Shown here piece after piece: positions 1 to 6,256 of a DNA stretch of 9,590 nt. The translations under genes were made by a program, and so were the position numbers. Origin of the DNA: Methanoregula sp. (GTDB lineage Archaea > Halobacteriota > Methanomicrobia > Methanomicrobiales > Methanospirillaceae); contig DUHF01000031.1 in the NCBI GenBank assembly GCA_013331015.1, positions 1 to 9,590 on the forward strand, in the 5' to 3' direction. The notes beneath the pieces are model-generated. The model was given only the letters and a program-made list of their open reading frames with translations, searched no databases and was not told the origin of the DNA. Every line of letters starts with the position of its first letter. Positions within the stretch are counted from its first letter, which is position 1.

Positions 1-1
1 A

Positions 2-268
2 GATCTCCTGATGGTTGCCATCAGCAGGCTCTTTCTCGACAACTTCAAAAACATCCAGGTGTCGTGGGTGAAAGAGGGCATCAAGCTTGCCCAGCTGGGC
101 CTGATTGCCGGGGGAAACGATCTTGGCGGCACGATGTTTGAGGAGAGCATCTCGAAAGGTGCCGGCGCCACCAATACCGACTATCTCGACCCGGCCGAGA
201 TGCAGCGGGTGGCAGAGGATGTCGGCCGGCCGCTCCGCCGGCGCACCACGCTCTACGAGCTGCTGTGA
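2..268 (+). CDS. cofH: CofH, FO synthase subunit 2 (C-terminal fragment)
   Basis: This is the last 88 or so codons of a gene that enters from the left edge; the frame is open from base 2. CofH is the radical-SAM subunit that, with CofG, joins a tyrosine-derived radical to 5-amino-6-ribitylaminouracil to make the deazaflavin core (FO) of coenzyme F420, in the cytoplasm. The fragment carries the C-terminal signature of the family: SRLFLDN, NIQVSWVKEG, LAQLGLIAGGNDLGGTMFEE and a final GRPLRRRTTLYELL. The radical-SAM CX3CX2C cluster motif would lie upstream and is not in view. The ATG at 11 is internal, not a start. F420 synthesis fits a methanogen. The assignment rests on recognised motifs and is fairly secure despite the truncation. 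Confidence 0.88.
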   Translation, partial: DLLMVAISRLFLDNFKNIQVSWVKEGIKLAQLGLIAGGNDLGGTMFEESISKGAGATNTDYLDPAEMQRVAEDVGRPLRRRTTLYELL

Positions 269-315
269 GTTTTTGATTCTCATTATTGAATAGTAGCCTT
301 CTGAAGAGAACCTCA

Positions 316-384
316 GACGCTCCAGGGGGCTTGCAAGCAAGCCCCCGCCGCTGACGCGCCCCGGTTGCGATGATGACGTATTAC
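316..384 (+). repeat. Dispersed structured repeat, copy 1
   Basis: A 69-nt GC-rich element 47 nt past cofH. It shares four ordered blocks with 6318-6393 on the minus strand: GACGCTC (7/7), GCTTGC, GCCCCCGCCGCTG (13/13) and GCGATGATGACGTATTAC (16/18). The spacers between blocks differ in length. Within this copy, 325-334 and 337-346 form a perfect 10-bp inverted repeat (GGGGGCTTGC with GCAAGCCCCC). It is not a family I can name; a REP-like element or a small structured RNA are both possible. Confidence 0.7.
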
Positions 385-391
385 TTTTTTT
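325..391 (+). terminator. Possible cofH terminator: hairpin plus T7 run
   Basis: The hairpin at 325-346 is followed by a run of seven T at 385-391, downstream of cofH on its strand. Archaeal termination depends mainly on U-rich tracts, so the T run may be the working part and the hairpin part of the dispersed repeat. Hairpin and T run are 38 nt apart, so this is not a classic intrinsic terminator. Confidence 0.4.
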
Positions 392-422
392 GCCCTTGAA
401 GAAATGGATACTATGATCTGGC

Positions 423-464
423 AACTGAAGCCGCCGCGGGGCGTCCTTCGGGGCGGCGGCAGTT
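423..464. repeat. GC-rich inverted repeat (hairpin)
   Basis: GCCGCCGC at 430-437 pairs with GCGGCGGC at 453-460 (8 bp). An outer AACT (423-426) pairs with AGTT (461-464) across a 3-nt bulge. The loop is G/C-rich. It is the second of three successive hairpins between cofH and the next gene; its role is unknown. Confidence 0.55.
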
Positions 465-479
465 ATCCCAACTGGGGGT

Positions 480-499
480 ATGGGGGCATCAGCCCCCAT
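480..499. repeat. Perfect 8-bp hairpin
   Basis: ATGGGGGC (480-487) and GCCCCCAT (492-499) form a perfect 8-bp stem around a 4-nt ATCA loop. It is the third hairpin in the cofH downstream region and lies about 30 bp from the end of the small minus-strand ORF that stops at 533, so it could block transcription from either side. Confidence 0.55.
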
Positions 500-532
500 C
501 GTAACTATTGATAATTCGTATAGATTTTATTC

Positions 533-748
533 TTAAAAAAGCCATTTCCACTGGAGTTTTCTATAATATGTGTCTTTAGACCATCCCTGCCCCCAGTCGT
601 GTGACATTACTTTATATTTGAAATGACGTCCTTTCAGGTAAATAACACTACCATAAAGTCGTGTTCCTCCCAATTGCCTGTCTGCCGCTTCCCTGACCCA
701 ACGAGGCGGATTACATTTTTCCCAAAACAGGCATTTCAACAGATTCAT
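533..748 (-). CDS. Small hypothetical protein (71 aa), doubtful
   Basis: A 71-codon reading frame from ATG at 748 to a stop at 533, with no recognised family. The composition looks protein-like rather than random: PPRWVREAADRQLGGTRLYG, then a basic beta-like stretch VIYLKGRHFKYKV and a C-terminal YYRKLQWKW, giving an aromatic and basic product of the sort seen in small archaeal nucleic-acid-associated proteins. That comparison is only an impression. No Shine-Dalgarno sequence precedes the ATG and no clear TATA box is seen. It lies downstream of the T7 run that probably ends the flavoprotein operon. The overlapping plus-strand frame looks like a shadow. Alternatively, the whole 533-800 stretch may be untranslated spacer. 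Confidence 0.35.
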   Translation of the reverse strand: MNLLKCLFWEKCNPPRWVREAADRQLGGTRLYGSVIYLKGRHFKYKVMSHDWGQGWSKDTYYRKLQWKWLF

Positions 749-765
749 ACTGTTAAGGGCACATC

Positions 766-772
766 AAAAAAA
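766..772 (-). terminator. T7 run ending the flavoprotein operon
   Basis: Seven consecutive A on the plus strand read as U7 in the minus transcript, 31 nt past the flavoprotein stop codon. Oligo-U tracts are the usual archaeal termination signal. No strong hairpin precedes it. Confidence 0.5.
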
Positions 773-803
773 GTGGTTCTCTCTCGTTATTGCCGCTTGT
801 TTT

Positions 804-1358
804 TCACCCGTGCCGGCTCTTGACCAGCCGGATGATCTTGTCGGCGGTCTTCTGCGCCTTTGTGAGGGCATCTTTATCCTTCAGGATATCTCCCTCGTGG
901 TAGCCCGTCCCCTTCACCGAACCCAGCGATGAGAACTCGTGGGTTGAGAGGAACCCTTCAAGCGTTTGGATGGTCCGGGTTGCCCCGTTGTGGGCATGGA
1001 CGGCAACAGCAACCCCTTTCCTCCCGGCCAGTTTCCGGTCATGGTACAGGGAATAGGTGCGGTCGATGAAGTTCTTGACATGGCCGCAGACATCGAAATA
1101 GTACGTGGGTGAACCGATGATGAGCACATCGGCGTCAAGAACCTTATCGATGATCTCGCCCCAGTCATCGTTCTCGATCACGCACCACTTCTTCTCTTTG
1201 CACTTCTCGCACCCGAGACAGGGATGGATCTTTTTTCCGGCAAGCGAGACAAACTCCGTCTGGATCCCGTGGCCTTCGCAGTGCTTTAAGATCTCCTTTA
1301 CCAGGGTTGCGGTGTTCCCGTCCTTACGCATGCTTCCCGATATTCCCAGAACCTTCAT
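804..1358 (-). CDS. Iron-sulfur flavoprotein (Isf-type, NADPH-dependent FMN reductase family)
   Basis: A 184-aa flavodoxin-fold protein, probably cytoplasmic, that should bind FMN and one [4Fe-4S] cluster. The FMN-phosphate loop is at the start (GISGSMRKDGNTA, residues 5-17). The compact cluster motif has Cys 47, 50, 53 and 59 (CX2CX2CX5C), as in Methanosarcina Isf. A second flavin-binding segment, GSPTYYFDVCGHVKNFIDR, spans 82-100. Isf proteins move electrons between ferredoxin and acceptors such as O2 or peroxide in anaerobes; which substrate this one uses cannot be read from the sequence. The start is set by family N-termini (MKVLGISGS) and lies 35 nt inside the upstream GIY-YIG gene, with no clear Shine-Dalgarno, which suggests translational coupling. 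It is the last gene of a three-gene minus-strand operon. Confidence 0.85.
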   Translation of the reverse strand: MKVLGISGSMRKDGNTATLVKEILKHCEGHGIQTEFVSLAGKKIHPCLGCEKCKEKKWCVIENDDWGEIIDKVLDADVLIIGSPTYYFDVCGHVKNFIDRTYSLYHDRKLAGRKGVAVAVHAHNGATRTIQTLEGFLSTHEFSSLGSVKGTGYHEGDILKDKDALTKAQKTADKIIRLVKSRHG

Positions 1359-1812
1359 AAGATAGCGGTACTGCGTCCGGGGTATTGATAGTTTTGGTTA
1401 CCGGCGTAAGCTGGAGACAGCGGAACACTTCACGGATCTCGGCTGCCGGGTCGGTCTTCCGGTAAAACAGGTGCGACGGGCAGGAACAATCGCTGCACCC
1501 GAAGCAGGAGACGTTCTCTCCCTCAAGAGCAGATGCAACCAGGCACTCCAGCCGGAGGGATGTTACCGCAAATACCGCATACCGGAGCGGGAACGCATCA
1601 CTGGTGAGCAGGTAATCCACGTGCCACTTGGGTCGCTTACCCTTATCCGTTGCAAGGGCGATATGCCGCCCGAGTCGTTTGAGCCCGCCGCTTCCGAGCG
1701 CTGAACCCACGTAGATATGCCAGCCCTTCCGGAACGCGATCTCCCCCAGCGCCCCGATCCTGACCGTGCAGGCCGGGTTGTGGAAGACAAGACAGTAGAC
1801 CCCCTTATCCAT
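1324..1812 (-). CDS. GIY-YIG-type DUF123 protein
   Basis: A 162-aa protein of the archaeal DUF123 branch of the GIY-YIG nuclease superfamily. Visible parts are GVY (residues 4-6, the GIY position), GWHIYVGSALG (30-40, the YIG position at 34-36), the basic GGLKRLGRH (42-50) with Arg46, Arg49 and His50, the conserved WHVDYLL (63-69), Glu89 in the metal-ligand region, and a Cys-rich GCSDCSCPSHLF segment (105-116, with Cys103 just before) typical of DUF123. The GIY-YIG fold usually cuts DNA with one metal ion; for stand-alone DUF123 proteins the substrate is not established. The start ATG overlaps the MBL stop by 8 nt, and the end overlaps the flavoprotein gene by 35 nt. The tail beyond about residue 135 lies mostly in that overlap and may be poorly conserved. 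The family call is secure and the function is not. Confidence 0.83.
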   Translation of the reverse strand: MDKGVYCLVFHNPACTVRIGALGEIAFRKGWHIYVGSALGSGGLKRLGRHIALATDKGKRPKWHVDYLLTSDAFPLRYAVFAVTSLRLECLVASALEGENVSCFGCSDCSCPSHLFYRKTDPAAEIREVFRCLQLTPVTKTINTPDAVPLSYEGSGNIGKHA

Positions 1813-2407
1813 ACCCGCTCTTCATTAAGCCCAGCGCCGCCGCAATGGCCCGGCTGCCGTTCTCTTCTGTTGGTTCGCCATGGCCGGCAAAGAGTCCTCC
1901 GACGTCAAGAGCCGAGAGCCGCTCAAGCGATCGGGCGAGTTCGTTCCTGCTCCCGCCGGGGAAATCGTAACGCCCGAAGTAACCGTCGGCAAAGACCGTG
2001 TCGCCGCTGATGAGCACCCGGTCCTTCTCTGCATACAGGCAGATGCAGCCTGCCGTGTGTCCGGGAGTATGGAGGACGGTAAAGTCGCCGATCGTATCCC
2101 CTTCGGCAAGGGTGAAGTCGGGGAGGATACCGGGTGATCGTGCCCCAAAGTTCATCGAGAGACTGAGGGCATCGTCAAGGAGCCCCCGGGCATCGATCTT
2201 GTGGATGCCAACCTTTGCCTTGCACATGTGCGCGATCTCTTTTACCCTTGCGATATGGTCGAAGTGGCAGTGGGTGAGGACAATCGTATCGATCTGCTCT
2301 TTGTACGGCGCCACCGCCATGGGCATGACCCCGGCGTCCACGAGGATGTTTCCGGCAATATAGGAGTTCGCCCACGCCCCCCCGCTGTATAACCACTCGA
2401 CCTGCAT
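1805..2407 (-). CDS. MBL-fold metallo-hydrolase (glyoxalase II-like)
   Basis: A 200-aa metallo-beta-lactamase fold protein with a complete dinuclear metal site: THCHFDH at 45-51 (His46, His48, Asp50, His51), His117 in HTPGHTAG, Asp136 in SGDTVF and His176 in GHGE. The length matches small glyoxalase II-like hydrolases, which act on thioesters, lactones or similar esters; the substrate here is unknown. The start MQVEWLYSGG fits the family and has no Shine-Dalgarno. The frame stays open upstream only because thiC on the other strand has GC-rich antisense codons. It is the first gene of the operon with the DUF123 and Isf genes, and its start codon is 25 bp from the thiC start on the opposite strand, so its promoter must lie inside thiC. 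Confidence 0.88.
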   Translation of the reverse strand: MQVEWLYSGGAWANSYIAGNILVDAGVMPMAVAPYKEQIDTIVLTHCHFDHIARVKEIAHMCKAKVGIHKIDARGLLDDALSLSMNFGARSPGILPDFTLAEGDTIGDFTVLHTPGHTAGCICLYAEKDRVLISGDTVFADGYFGRYDFPGGSRNELARSLERLSALDVGGLFAGHGEPTEENGSRAIAAALGLMKSGYG

Positions 2408-2417
2408 GCACAATAAT

Positions 2418-2423
2418 AAGGAG
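2418..2423 (+). promoter_or_regulatory. Shine-Dalgarno that sets the thiC start
   Basis: AAGGAG sits 9 nt ahead of the ATG at 2433. An in-frame ATG at 2406 lies upstream of this site and even overlaps the divergent MBL start codon, so it is unlikely to be used. A weak TATA-like TGTATAAC at 2387-2394 could drive a short leader. Confidence 0.75.
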
Positions 2424-2432
2424 CCGGAACAG

Positions 2433-3734
2433 ATGTTTCTTATGGATTTGCTCATCCGCAGGTGCCAGCAGGGGATCCCAAAGGAACTGGGAGCCGTGGC
2501 GAAAGCGGAAGGAATGGAACCGGAGCGGCTGGCCCGTCTCATAGAAAGCGGCAGGGTTGTTGTGCCGGTGAACCCAGGCCGGAAGCACCGGCCCTGCGCC
2601 ATCGGAGAGGGATGCACGGTCAAGGTGAACGTGAACATCGGGACCTCGGGCAGCCGGTGCGATCCCGCCCTTGAAGAGAAGAAGGGAAAGGCGGCGCTTG
2701 CAAACGGCGCCGATGCCCTCATGGATCTCTCTACCGGTGGCGATCTGGTCGCAATCCGGAAGAGGATCCTCAAACTCGACACCACGGTCGGGACGGTGCC
2801 CGTGTACGAGGCCGTGCGCCGTGCGGGTAACGCGGGGGATGTCACTCCCGATCTTCTCTTTAAGGTGATCCGCGAGCACTGCAAGCAGGGCGTGGACTTC
2901 TTAACGCTCCACTGCGGGGTGAACCGGCAGGCACTTGCCGCCCTCAAGGCCGATCCCCGCATGATGGGTGTGGTGAGCCGGGGCGGGGCGTTCCACTGCG
3001 CGATGATGGTGCAGCGGGAGGAGGAGAACCCGCTCTATGCCGAGTTCGACTACCTGCTGGAGATCCTTGCGGAATACGATGTGACGGTCAGCCTCGGGGA
3101 TGGGATGCGGCCCGGCTGCCTGCAGGACGCGGAGAAGCTGGCAAAGTCGGTCGAGTATATGACGCTTGGCACCCTTGCAAAACGGGCGCAGGAGGCCGGC
3201 GTCCAGCGGATGATCGAGGGGCCGGGCCATATGCCGCTTGACCAGATCGGTTACAACGTGCGGATGATCAAGGAGATCACCGATCATGCCCCGCTCTACC
3301 TGCTGGGCCCGCTCGTCACCGACATTGCGCCGGGCTACGACCACATTGTCGCAGCCATCGGCGGGGCAACAGCCTGCATGAACGGCGCCGATTTCCTCTG
3401 CATGGTCTCGCCGAGCGAGCACCTCGCCCTCCCTGATGTTGCAGACATCATCGAGGGCACCCGGGTGGCAAAGATCGCCGCCCATGTCGGCGACACCGTC
3501 CGGAAGCACGGGGGCTGGAAAATGGATCGCGAGGTGCAGATGGCAGAGGCCCGGCACGAACTCGACTGGGACGCCCAGTTCCGGCTCGCGCTCTACGGTG
3601 ACCATGCCCGGAAGATTCATGAGCGGGACGGCAAGACCGATACCTGCTCGATGTGCGGGGATTTGTGTGCCGTGAAGATGGTGAATGAGCTGTTTGGCAC
3701 CGGTGGGAAGGGGAAAGGGAAGAAGGGGATATGA
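2433..3734 (+). CDS. thiC: ThiC, phosphomethylpyrimidine synthase
   Basis: A 433-aa cytoplasmic radical-SAM enzyme that rearranges 5-aminoimidazole ribotide into HMP phosphate, the pyrimidine half of thiamine. Conserved segments are GRVVVPVNP (40-48), VNVNIGTSG (65-73), ALMDLSTGGDL (95-105), SLGDGMRPG (220-228), EGPGHMPLDQI (262-272) and AIGGATACMNGADFLCMVSP (308-327). Near the C-terminus, Cys405, 408 and 412 form the cluster motif, read here as CX2CX3C; the motif usually quoted for bacterial ThiC is CX2CX4C. The protein ends in a Gly/Lys tail (GTGGKGKGKKGI). The start at 2433 has an ideal Shine-Dalgarno. The gene stands alone on its strand. There is no room for a TPP riboswitch before it, so control, if any, would be by a DNA-binding regulator. 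A benzimidazole-forming ThiC paralogue is a less likely alternative. Confidence 0.92.
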   Translation: MFLMDLLIRRCQQGIPKELGAVAKAEGMEPERLARLIESGRVVVPVNPGRKHRPCAIGEGCTVKVNVNIGTSGSRCDPALEEKKGKAALANGADALMDLSTGGDLVAIRKRILKLDTTVGTVPVYEAVRRAGNAGDVTPDLLFKVIREHCKQGVDFLTLHCGVNRQALAALKADPRMMGVVSRGGAFHCAMMVQREEENPLYAEFDYLLEILAEYDVTVSLGDGMRPGCLQDAEKLAKSVEYMTLGTLAKRAQEAGVQRMIEGPGHMPLDQIGYNVRMIKEITDHAPLYLLGPLVTDIAPGYDHIVAAIGGATACMNGADFLCMVSPSEHLALPDVADIIEGTRVAKIAAHVGDTVRKHGGWKMDREVQMAEARHELDWDAQFRLALYGDHARKIHERDGKTDTCSMCGDLCAVKMVNELFGTGGKGKGKKGI

Positions 3735-3792
3735 CTTTCCTGATAACTCAATTGTTATTTCTCTGAACCCGCACTGATCTTCTTTTCCCCTC

Positions 3793-3802
3793 AAAAAATA
3801 TA
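3793..3802 (+). promoter_or_regulatory. Candidate TATA box
   Basis: AAAAAATATA lies about 100 bp ahead of the ATG at 3898, in the 163-bp gap after thiC. It would give a leader of roughly 70 nt containing a small inverted repeat, ATCCG-TT-CGGAT, at 3848-3859. The placement is plausible for an archaeal promoter but unconfirmed. Confidence 0.35.
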
Positions 3803-3897
3803 ACATCGGATAATTCCATCATCTATACTACTAGGAATTCGATAGAGATCCGTTCGGATGATTACCGTTCAGATATTCGCGGTTTCAGGAATTTTTC

Positions 3898-4608
3898 ATG
3901 TCCGGTGATGAAATCAATATTTTCAAGGATATCGGTCTCCCAATATTCATTGGAATTATCACAACTGGAATATGCGGGTTTCTCATCTACTTCTGTCAGC
4001 AGAGGGTTCGTATTTTCTTAAGAAGCCACCGGATAAAAATTTTTAATGAGAATTTTAAAATTAGACTTTTTTATAAATTTTCGTTTGCTGTTAATCCAGA
4101 ACCGATGTCTATTGACATTTTTGAAACTTTGAAAAATAGATTTCCACAGTATGAACTTTCAAAAATCTCCATCAGACCCGATTTACTAGTTCTGAAATCC
4201 AACATTTTAGGGGGTCGAATAAACGCTCAAATTTCATCGTTATCTGAATCTTTATCGGTTGATGAGAATGAAAGCAACTCTGACCTACCATCAATTTTTG
4301 AATTGGAGATCTCTCTTGGTGATGATTTAAGACTGGGCTATAAGCAGTTAAACGATTTATTAGGATACTTGATCATTTTTGGAGGTATCAAAGACATAGT
4401 AAAAAGTTGTTCTTTTAACAACACTCAAGAAATTAATGGTTTCATTGTTTGTGATGTTGTGAGAAATTTTGATCCTATTTGTAAAGAAAAGAAAATCAAT
4501 TTAGTGGATAAAAATGCAACAATAACATTTACAGATAAAACCATGAAAGTTGTTCTAAAAAATTATGAATACCTCGAGAAAATTATTAGTGACTATATCG
4601 GGTATTAA
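3898..4608 (+). CDS. Single-pass membrane protein of unknown function
   Basis: A 236-aa protein I do not recognise. One hydrophobic helix at about residues 12-33 (IGLPIFIGIITTGICGFLIY) is followed at once by a basic stretch (RVRIFLRSHRIK), so by the positive-inside rule the remaining 200 residues should be cytoplasmic. That part is rich in Ile, Asn, Ser and Lys, has an acidic Ser/Glu patch around 115-128 and no recognisable catalytic motif. A weak AGGA precedes the ATG by 7 nt. The gene is much more AT-rich than thiC or the operon to its left. It converges on the next gene, sharing 4 bp at the stop codons. A recent acquisition and a role in conflict with mobile elements are possible, but no motif shows it. 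Confidence 0.6.
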   Translation: MSGDEINIFKDIGLPIFIGIITTGICGFLIYFCQQRVRIFLRSHRIKIFNENFKIRLFYKFSFAVNPEPMSIDIFETLKNRFPQYELSKISIRPDLLVLKSNILGGRINAQISSLSESLSVDENESNSDLPSIFELEISLGDDLRLGYKQLNDLLGYLIIFGGIKDIVKSCSFNNTQEINGFIVCDVVRNFDPICKEKKINLVDKNATITFTDKTMKVVLKNYEYLEKIISDYIGY

Positions 4609-4612
4609 TTAA
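4605..4612. other. Shared stop codons of convergent genes (TTAATTAA palindrome)
   Basis: The plus-strand TAA (4606-4608) and the minus-strand TAA (4607-4605) overlap within the palindrome TTAATTAA. The two transcripts must therefore run past each other's 3' end, with no separate terminators between the genes. Confidence 0.8.
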
Positions 4613-5348
4613 ATTCAGGTCGAACAAGATACGGTGATATTTCTTGGTTAATGAATCCGATAAAGGGATCTCTTGTTGTCCGCCACGATAGATAAACTAG
4701 AACACTGCTATCTCTTGAAACTTTAAATTTCGTTGGTCCCGCTCCAAAATATTCTGTGAAACCCCCAACTTGGTTTTTTGTGCAAGTAATGAATTCACTA
4801 CCAATTAGATTGTCATTTCTTAGATCACGACCGTATAGTGTTCCACTTTGCCAATTTCCCTCTCTATCTATAATTCCCCCAACCCAATTTTCTGGATAAT
4901 CCTCTGCTACTCTTCGAATATTTATTTCGCAGGGTTTTATTTCTACATCCAGCGCCTTTCCGATCAAATCTGATATGAAATGCCGATTTGCTAATTTATT
5001 TGAAATTAATAAGCCATTATTCAATATCCAGAAGTTGCCAATCCTCACATCAACATATGGTTCAGTAATCACACAGAACTCTGGATCTGAATCCTCATCA
5101 TCACTATCCTCCTCACGGACAACTCTTCCAGTCGTCTTTAGATATTCATCATAGATAATTCCCGATAATATCTCGACGCCATTACCCAATCGGCCAATTG
5201 ATTTATTTAAACGCAATGCAGATGTTAATCTTCGTCGATTTTCCACGCGTGAAGAGTGATAGTTATTTAACCTTGTTCTTAAATTATTAAGATCTCTAAA
5301 TTCACTCCTAAAATTGTATAATGAAATACATCCACTCGTCATCGGCAT
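4605..5348 (-). CDS. Hypothetical soluble protein (247 aa)
   Basis: An unrecognised protein without a signal peptide or membrane helix. The N-terminal 60 residues are basic and probably helical (RDLNNLRTRLNNYHSSRVENRRR). An acidic linker (REEDSDDEDSDPE) follows at about 79-91, and then a region that looks beta-rich with repeated Gly, Trp and Asn (IGNFWILNNGLLISN, NWVGGIIDREGNWQSGTLYG). I chose the ATG at 5348; a TTG at 5357 and an ATG at 5342 are alternatives, and there is no good Shine-Dalgarno. A TATA-like AAAATTTATC at 5388-5379 would give a very short leader. It is AT-rich like its convergent neighbour, which suggests the two arrived together. The basic head joined to an acidic linker could suit nucleic-acid or protein binding, but that is a guess. 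Confidence 0.6.
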   Translation of the reverse strand: MPMTSGCISLYNFRSEFRDLNNLRTRLNNYHSSRVENRRRLTSALRLNKSIGRLGNGVEILSGIIYDEYLKTTGRVVREEDSDDEDSDPEFCVITEPYVDVRIGNFWILNNGLLISNKLANRHFISDLIGKALDVEIKPCEINIRRVAEDYPENWVGGIIDREGNWQSGTLYGRDLRNDNLIGSEFITCTKNQVGGFTEYFGAGPTKFKVSRDSSVLVYLSWRTTRDPFIGFINQEISPYLVRPEFN

Positions 5349-5378
5349 TGTGATCAATTCTCAGTATACGGGCGCAAA

Positions 5379-5388
5379 GATAAATTTT
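5379..5388 (-). promoter_or_regulatory. Candidate TATA box
   Basis: AAAATTTATC on the minus strand lies about 31-40 nt ahead of the chosen ATG at 5348 and 22-31 nt ahead of the TTG at 5357. Transcription would be leaderless or nearly so, which fits the absence of a Shine-Dalgarno. Confidence 0.4.
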
Positions 5389-5466
5389 GGGTAAAAATCA
5401 GAATTATAAAAATTTCTAACCCTACTTTTTCAATCCAAATCTCTTCTGTTATTTATTAGTGATATA

Positions 5467-5488
5467 GGGCAGGGGAAATCCCCCGCCC
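5467..5488 (-). terminator. Hairpin downstream of the 167-aa protein gene
   Basis: GGGCAGGGG (5467-5475) faces a C-rich arm (5480-5488) across a 4-nt loop. On the plus strand the stem has one A-C mismatch; on the minus strand the same position is a G-U pair, giving a continuous 9-bp stem. That favours a role in the minus transcript, 21 nt past the stop at 5510. No U run follows, only an AU-rich stretch. Confidence 0.55.
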
Positions 5489-5509
5489 CGTTTGTTCTTC
5501 TTGCGTCAC

Positions 5510-6013
5510 TCACCCCAGCGCCGCGACGGTATCCGCCCACGTTTCGACCCTGTTCCGGATCGCCTCGTCCGAGAACGAAGTGAGTGTTACCTGCTCACGG
5601 CTGAAGTTCACGAAGTAGATCTCGCCGTTGACATCGTGGCACCGCAGGGTAGCCGCGTACTTCTCGTTGCCAGTGTCCCGGACCGGTGTTCCGCCAAGGG
5701 CGGTTGCGAGGTCGGTATCGACAACGATCAGGTTTGCAGCTGCGGTGAAGGCCGCGATGGTCGGTGCCCGAACCGTAATCAGGGCAACGGTCTTCGCCAT
5801 TGCGTCCTGATAGACGATTCGTGAGGTGTAGCCCTGCCTGCTGCGTTCTACCCCCGGGTGGTCGCTCCCTCCTGCATTGTAGGTCGTGCACTGGAAGGGG
5901 TTGTTCGTTACTACGCCCTGGACAATGTTGTCAAAGGCAGTCACATCTGCGAGCGGTTCCGCGAGCTTGCGGACCGCGCTTTTCGTGGTGTTGCTTGTGG
6001 TAAAATCTGCCAT
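5510..6013 (-). CDS. Hypothetical protein (167 aa), probably well expressed
   Basis: I do not recognise the family. The protein starts MADFTTSNTTKSAVRKLAEP, has no signal peptide or membrane helix, and looks like a compact alpha/beta domain with two cysteines (Cys42 and Cys125). Hydrophobic beta-like stretches are AKTVALITV (73-81) and ANLIVVDTDLATALGG (93-108), and the C-terminal half contains EIYFVNFSREQVTLTSFSDE (131-150). The start is set by a strong Shine-Dalgarno (AAAAGGAGA, 8 nt spacing). Longer frames upstream are spacer read-through. A 5'-UTR hairpin, a TATA-like box and a downstream hairpin frame it as a single-gene transcription unit. Abundant translation is inferred from the ribosome site. 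Viral or other structural protein origin is possible but has no motif support. Confidence 0.72.
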   Translation of the reverse strand: MADFTTSNTTKSAVRKLAEPLADVTAFDNIVQGVVTNNPFQCTTYNAGGSDHPGVERSRQGYTSRIVYQDAMAKTVALITVRAPTIAAFTAAANLIVVDTDLATALGGTPVRDTGNEKYAATLRCHDVNGEIYFVNFSREQVTLTSFSDEAIRNRVETWADTVAALG

Positions 6014-6020
6014 GTTTTTA

Positions 6021-6029
6021 TCTCCTTTT
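6021..6029 (-). promoter_or_regulatory. Strong Shine-Dalgarno for the 167-aa protein
   Basis: On the minus strand AAAAGGAGA precedes the ATG at 6013 with 8 nt between GGAG and the start codon. It is the best-placed ribosome site in the window along with that of thiC, and it rules out the longer upstream extension of the frame. Confidence 0.8.
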
Positions 6030-6040
6030 GGTTTTTTACC

Positions 6041-6063
6041 GGAGAGATTCCCCGAACCTCTCC
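6041..6063 (-). promoter_or_regulatory. 5'-UTR hairpin just ahead of the Shine-Dalgarno
   Basis: GGAGAG (6041-6046) pairs with CTCTCC (6058-6063), and TTC (6048-6050) with GAA (6054-6056), around a 3-nt loop. Positions 6047/6057 mismatch on the plus strand but form a G-U pair in the minus transcript, giving an unbroken 10-bp stem. It ends 11 nt upstream of the Shine-Dalgarno, so it could modulate translation or protect the mRNA 5' end. Confidence 0.55.
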
Positions 6064-6128
6064 TGCTTTTGTCGCGGGGCGCCCTTTGACATACCATCAT
6101 GGGATGGGGTAGTAGATGGGCTTCGCTG

Positions 6129-6138
6129 AATAAATTTT
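6129..6138 (-). promoter_or_regulatory. Candidate TATA box for the 167-aa protein gene
   Basis: AAAATTTATT on the minus strand, about 115-125 nt ahead of the ATG at 6013. With a start some 25 nt downstream it would give a leader of about 90 nt that includes the 6041-6063 hairpin. Confidence 0.4.
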
Positions 6139-6256
6139 GAAAGAGGAAAACCGGGATATTTACATGGCCTGTATCGCAATCTGGCCGCACAATCTGCGTA
6201 TTTATTTTTGCCAAAACGGGGTACTCGTGACGGTCTATAATATGATGCCCCCCTCT

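Noticed and set aside
2340..2432. TPP riboswitch ahead of thiC
   Set aside because: The space is coding sequence of the MBL gene and shows no THI-box elements.
2408..2962. Minus-strand extension of the MBL frame across thiC
   Set aside because: The extra residues are the GC-rich antisense of thiC and look unlike any MBL N-terminus; the ATG at 2407 gives a complete fold.
2901..3806. 301-codon minus-strand frame opposite thiC
   Set aside because: It is a His/Pro/Leu-rich shadow of thiC with no family features.
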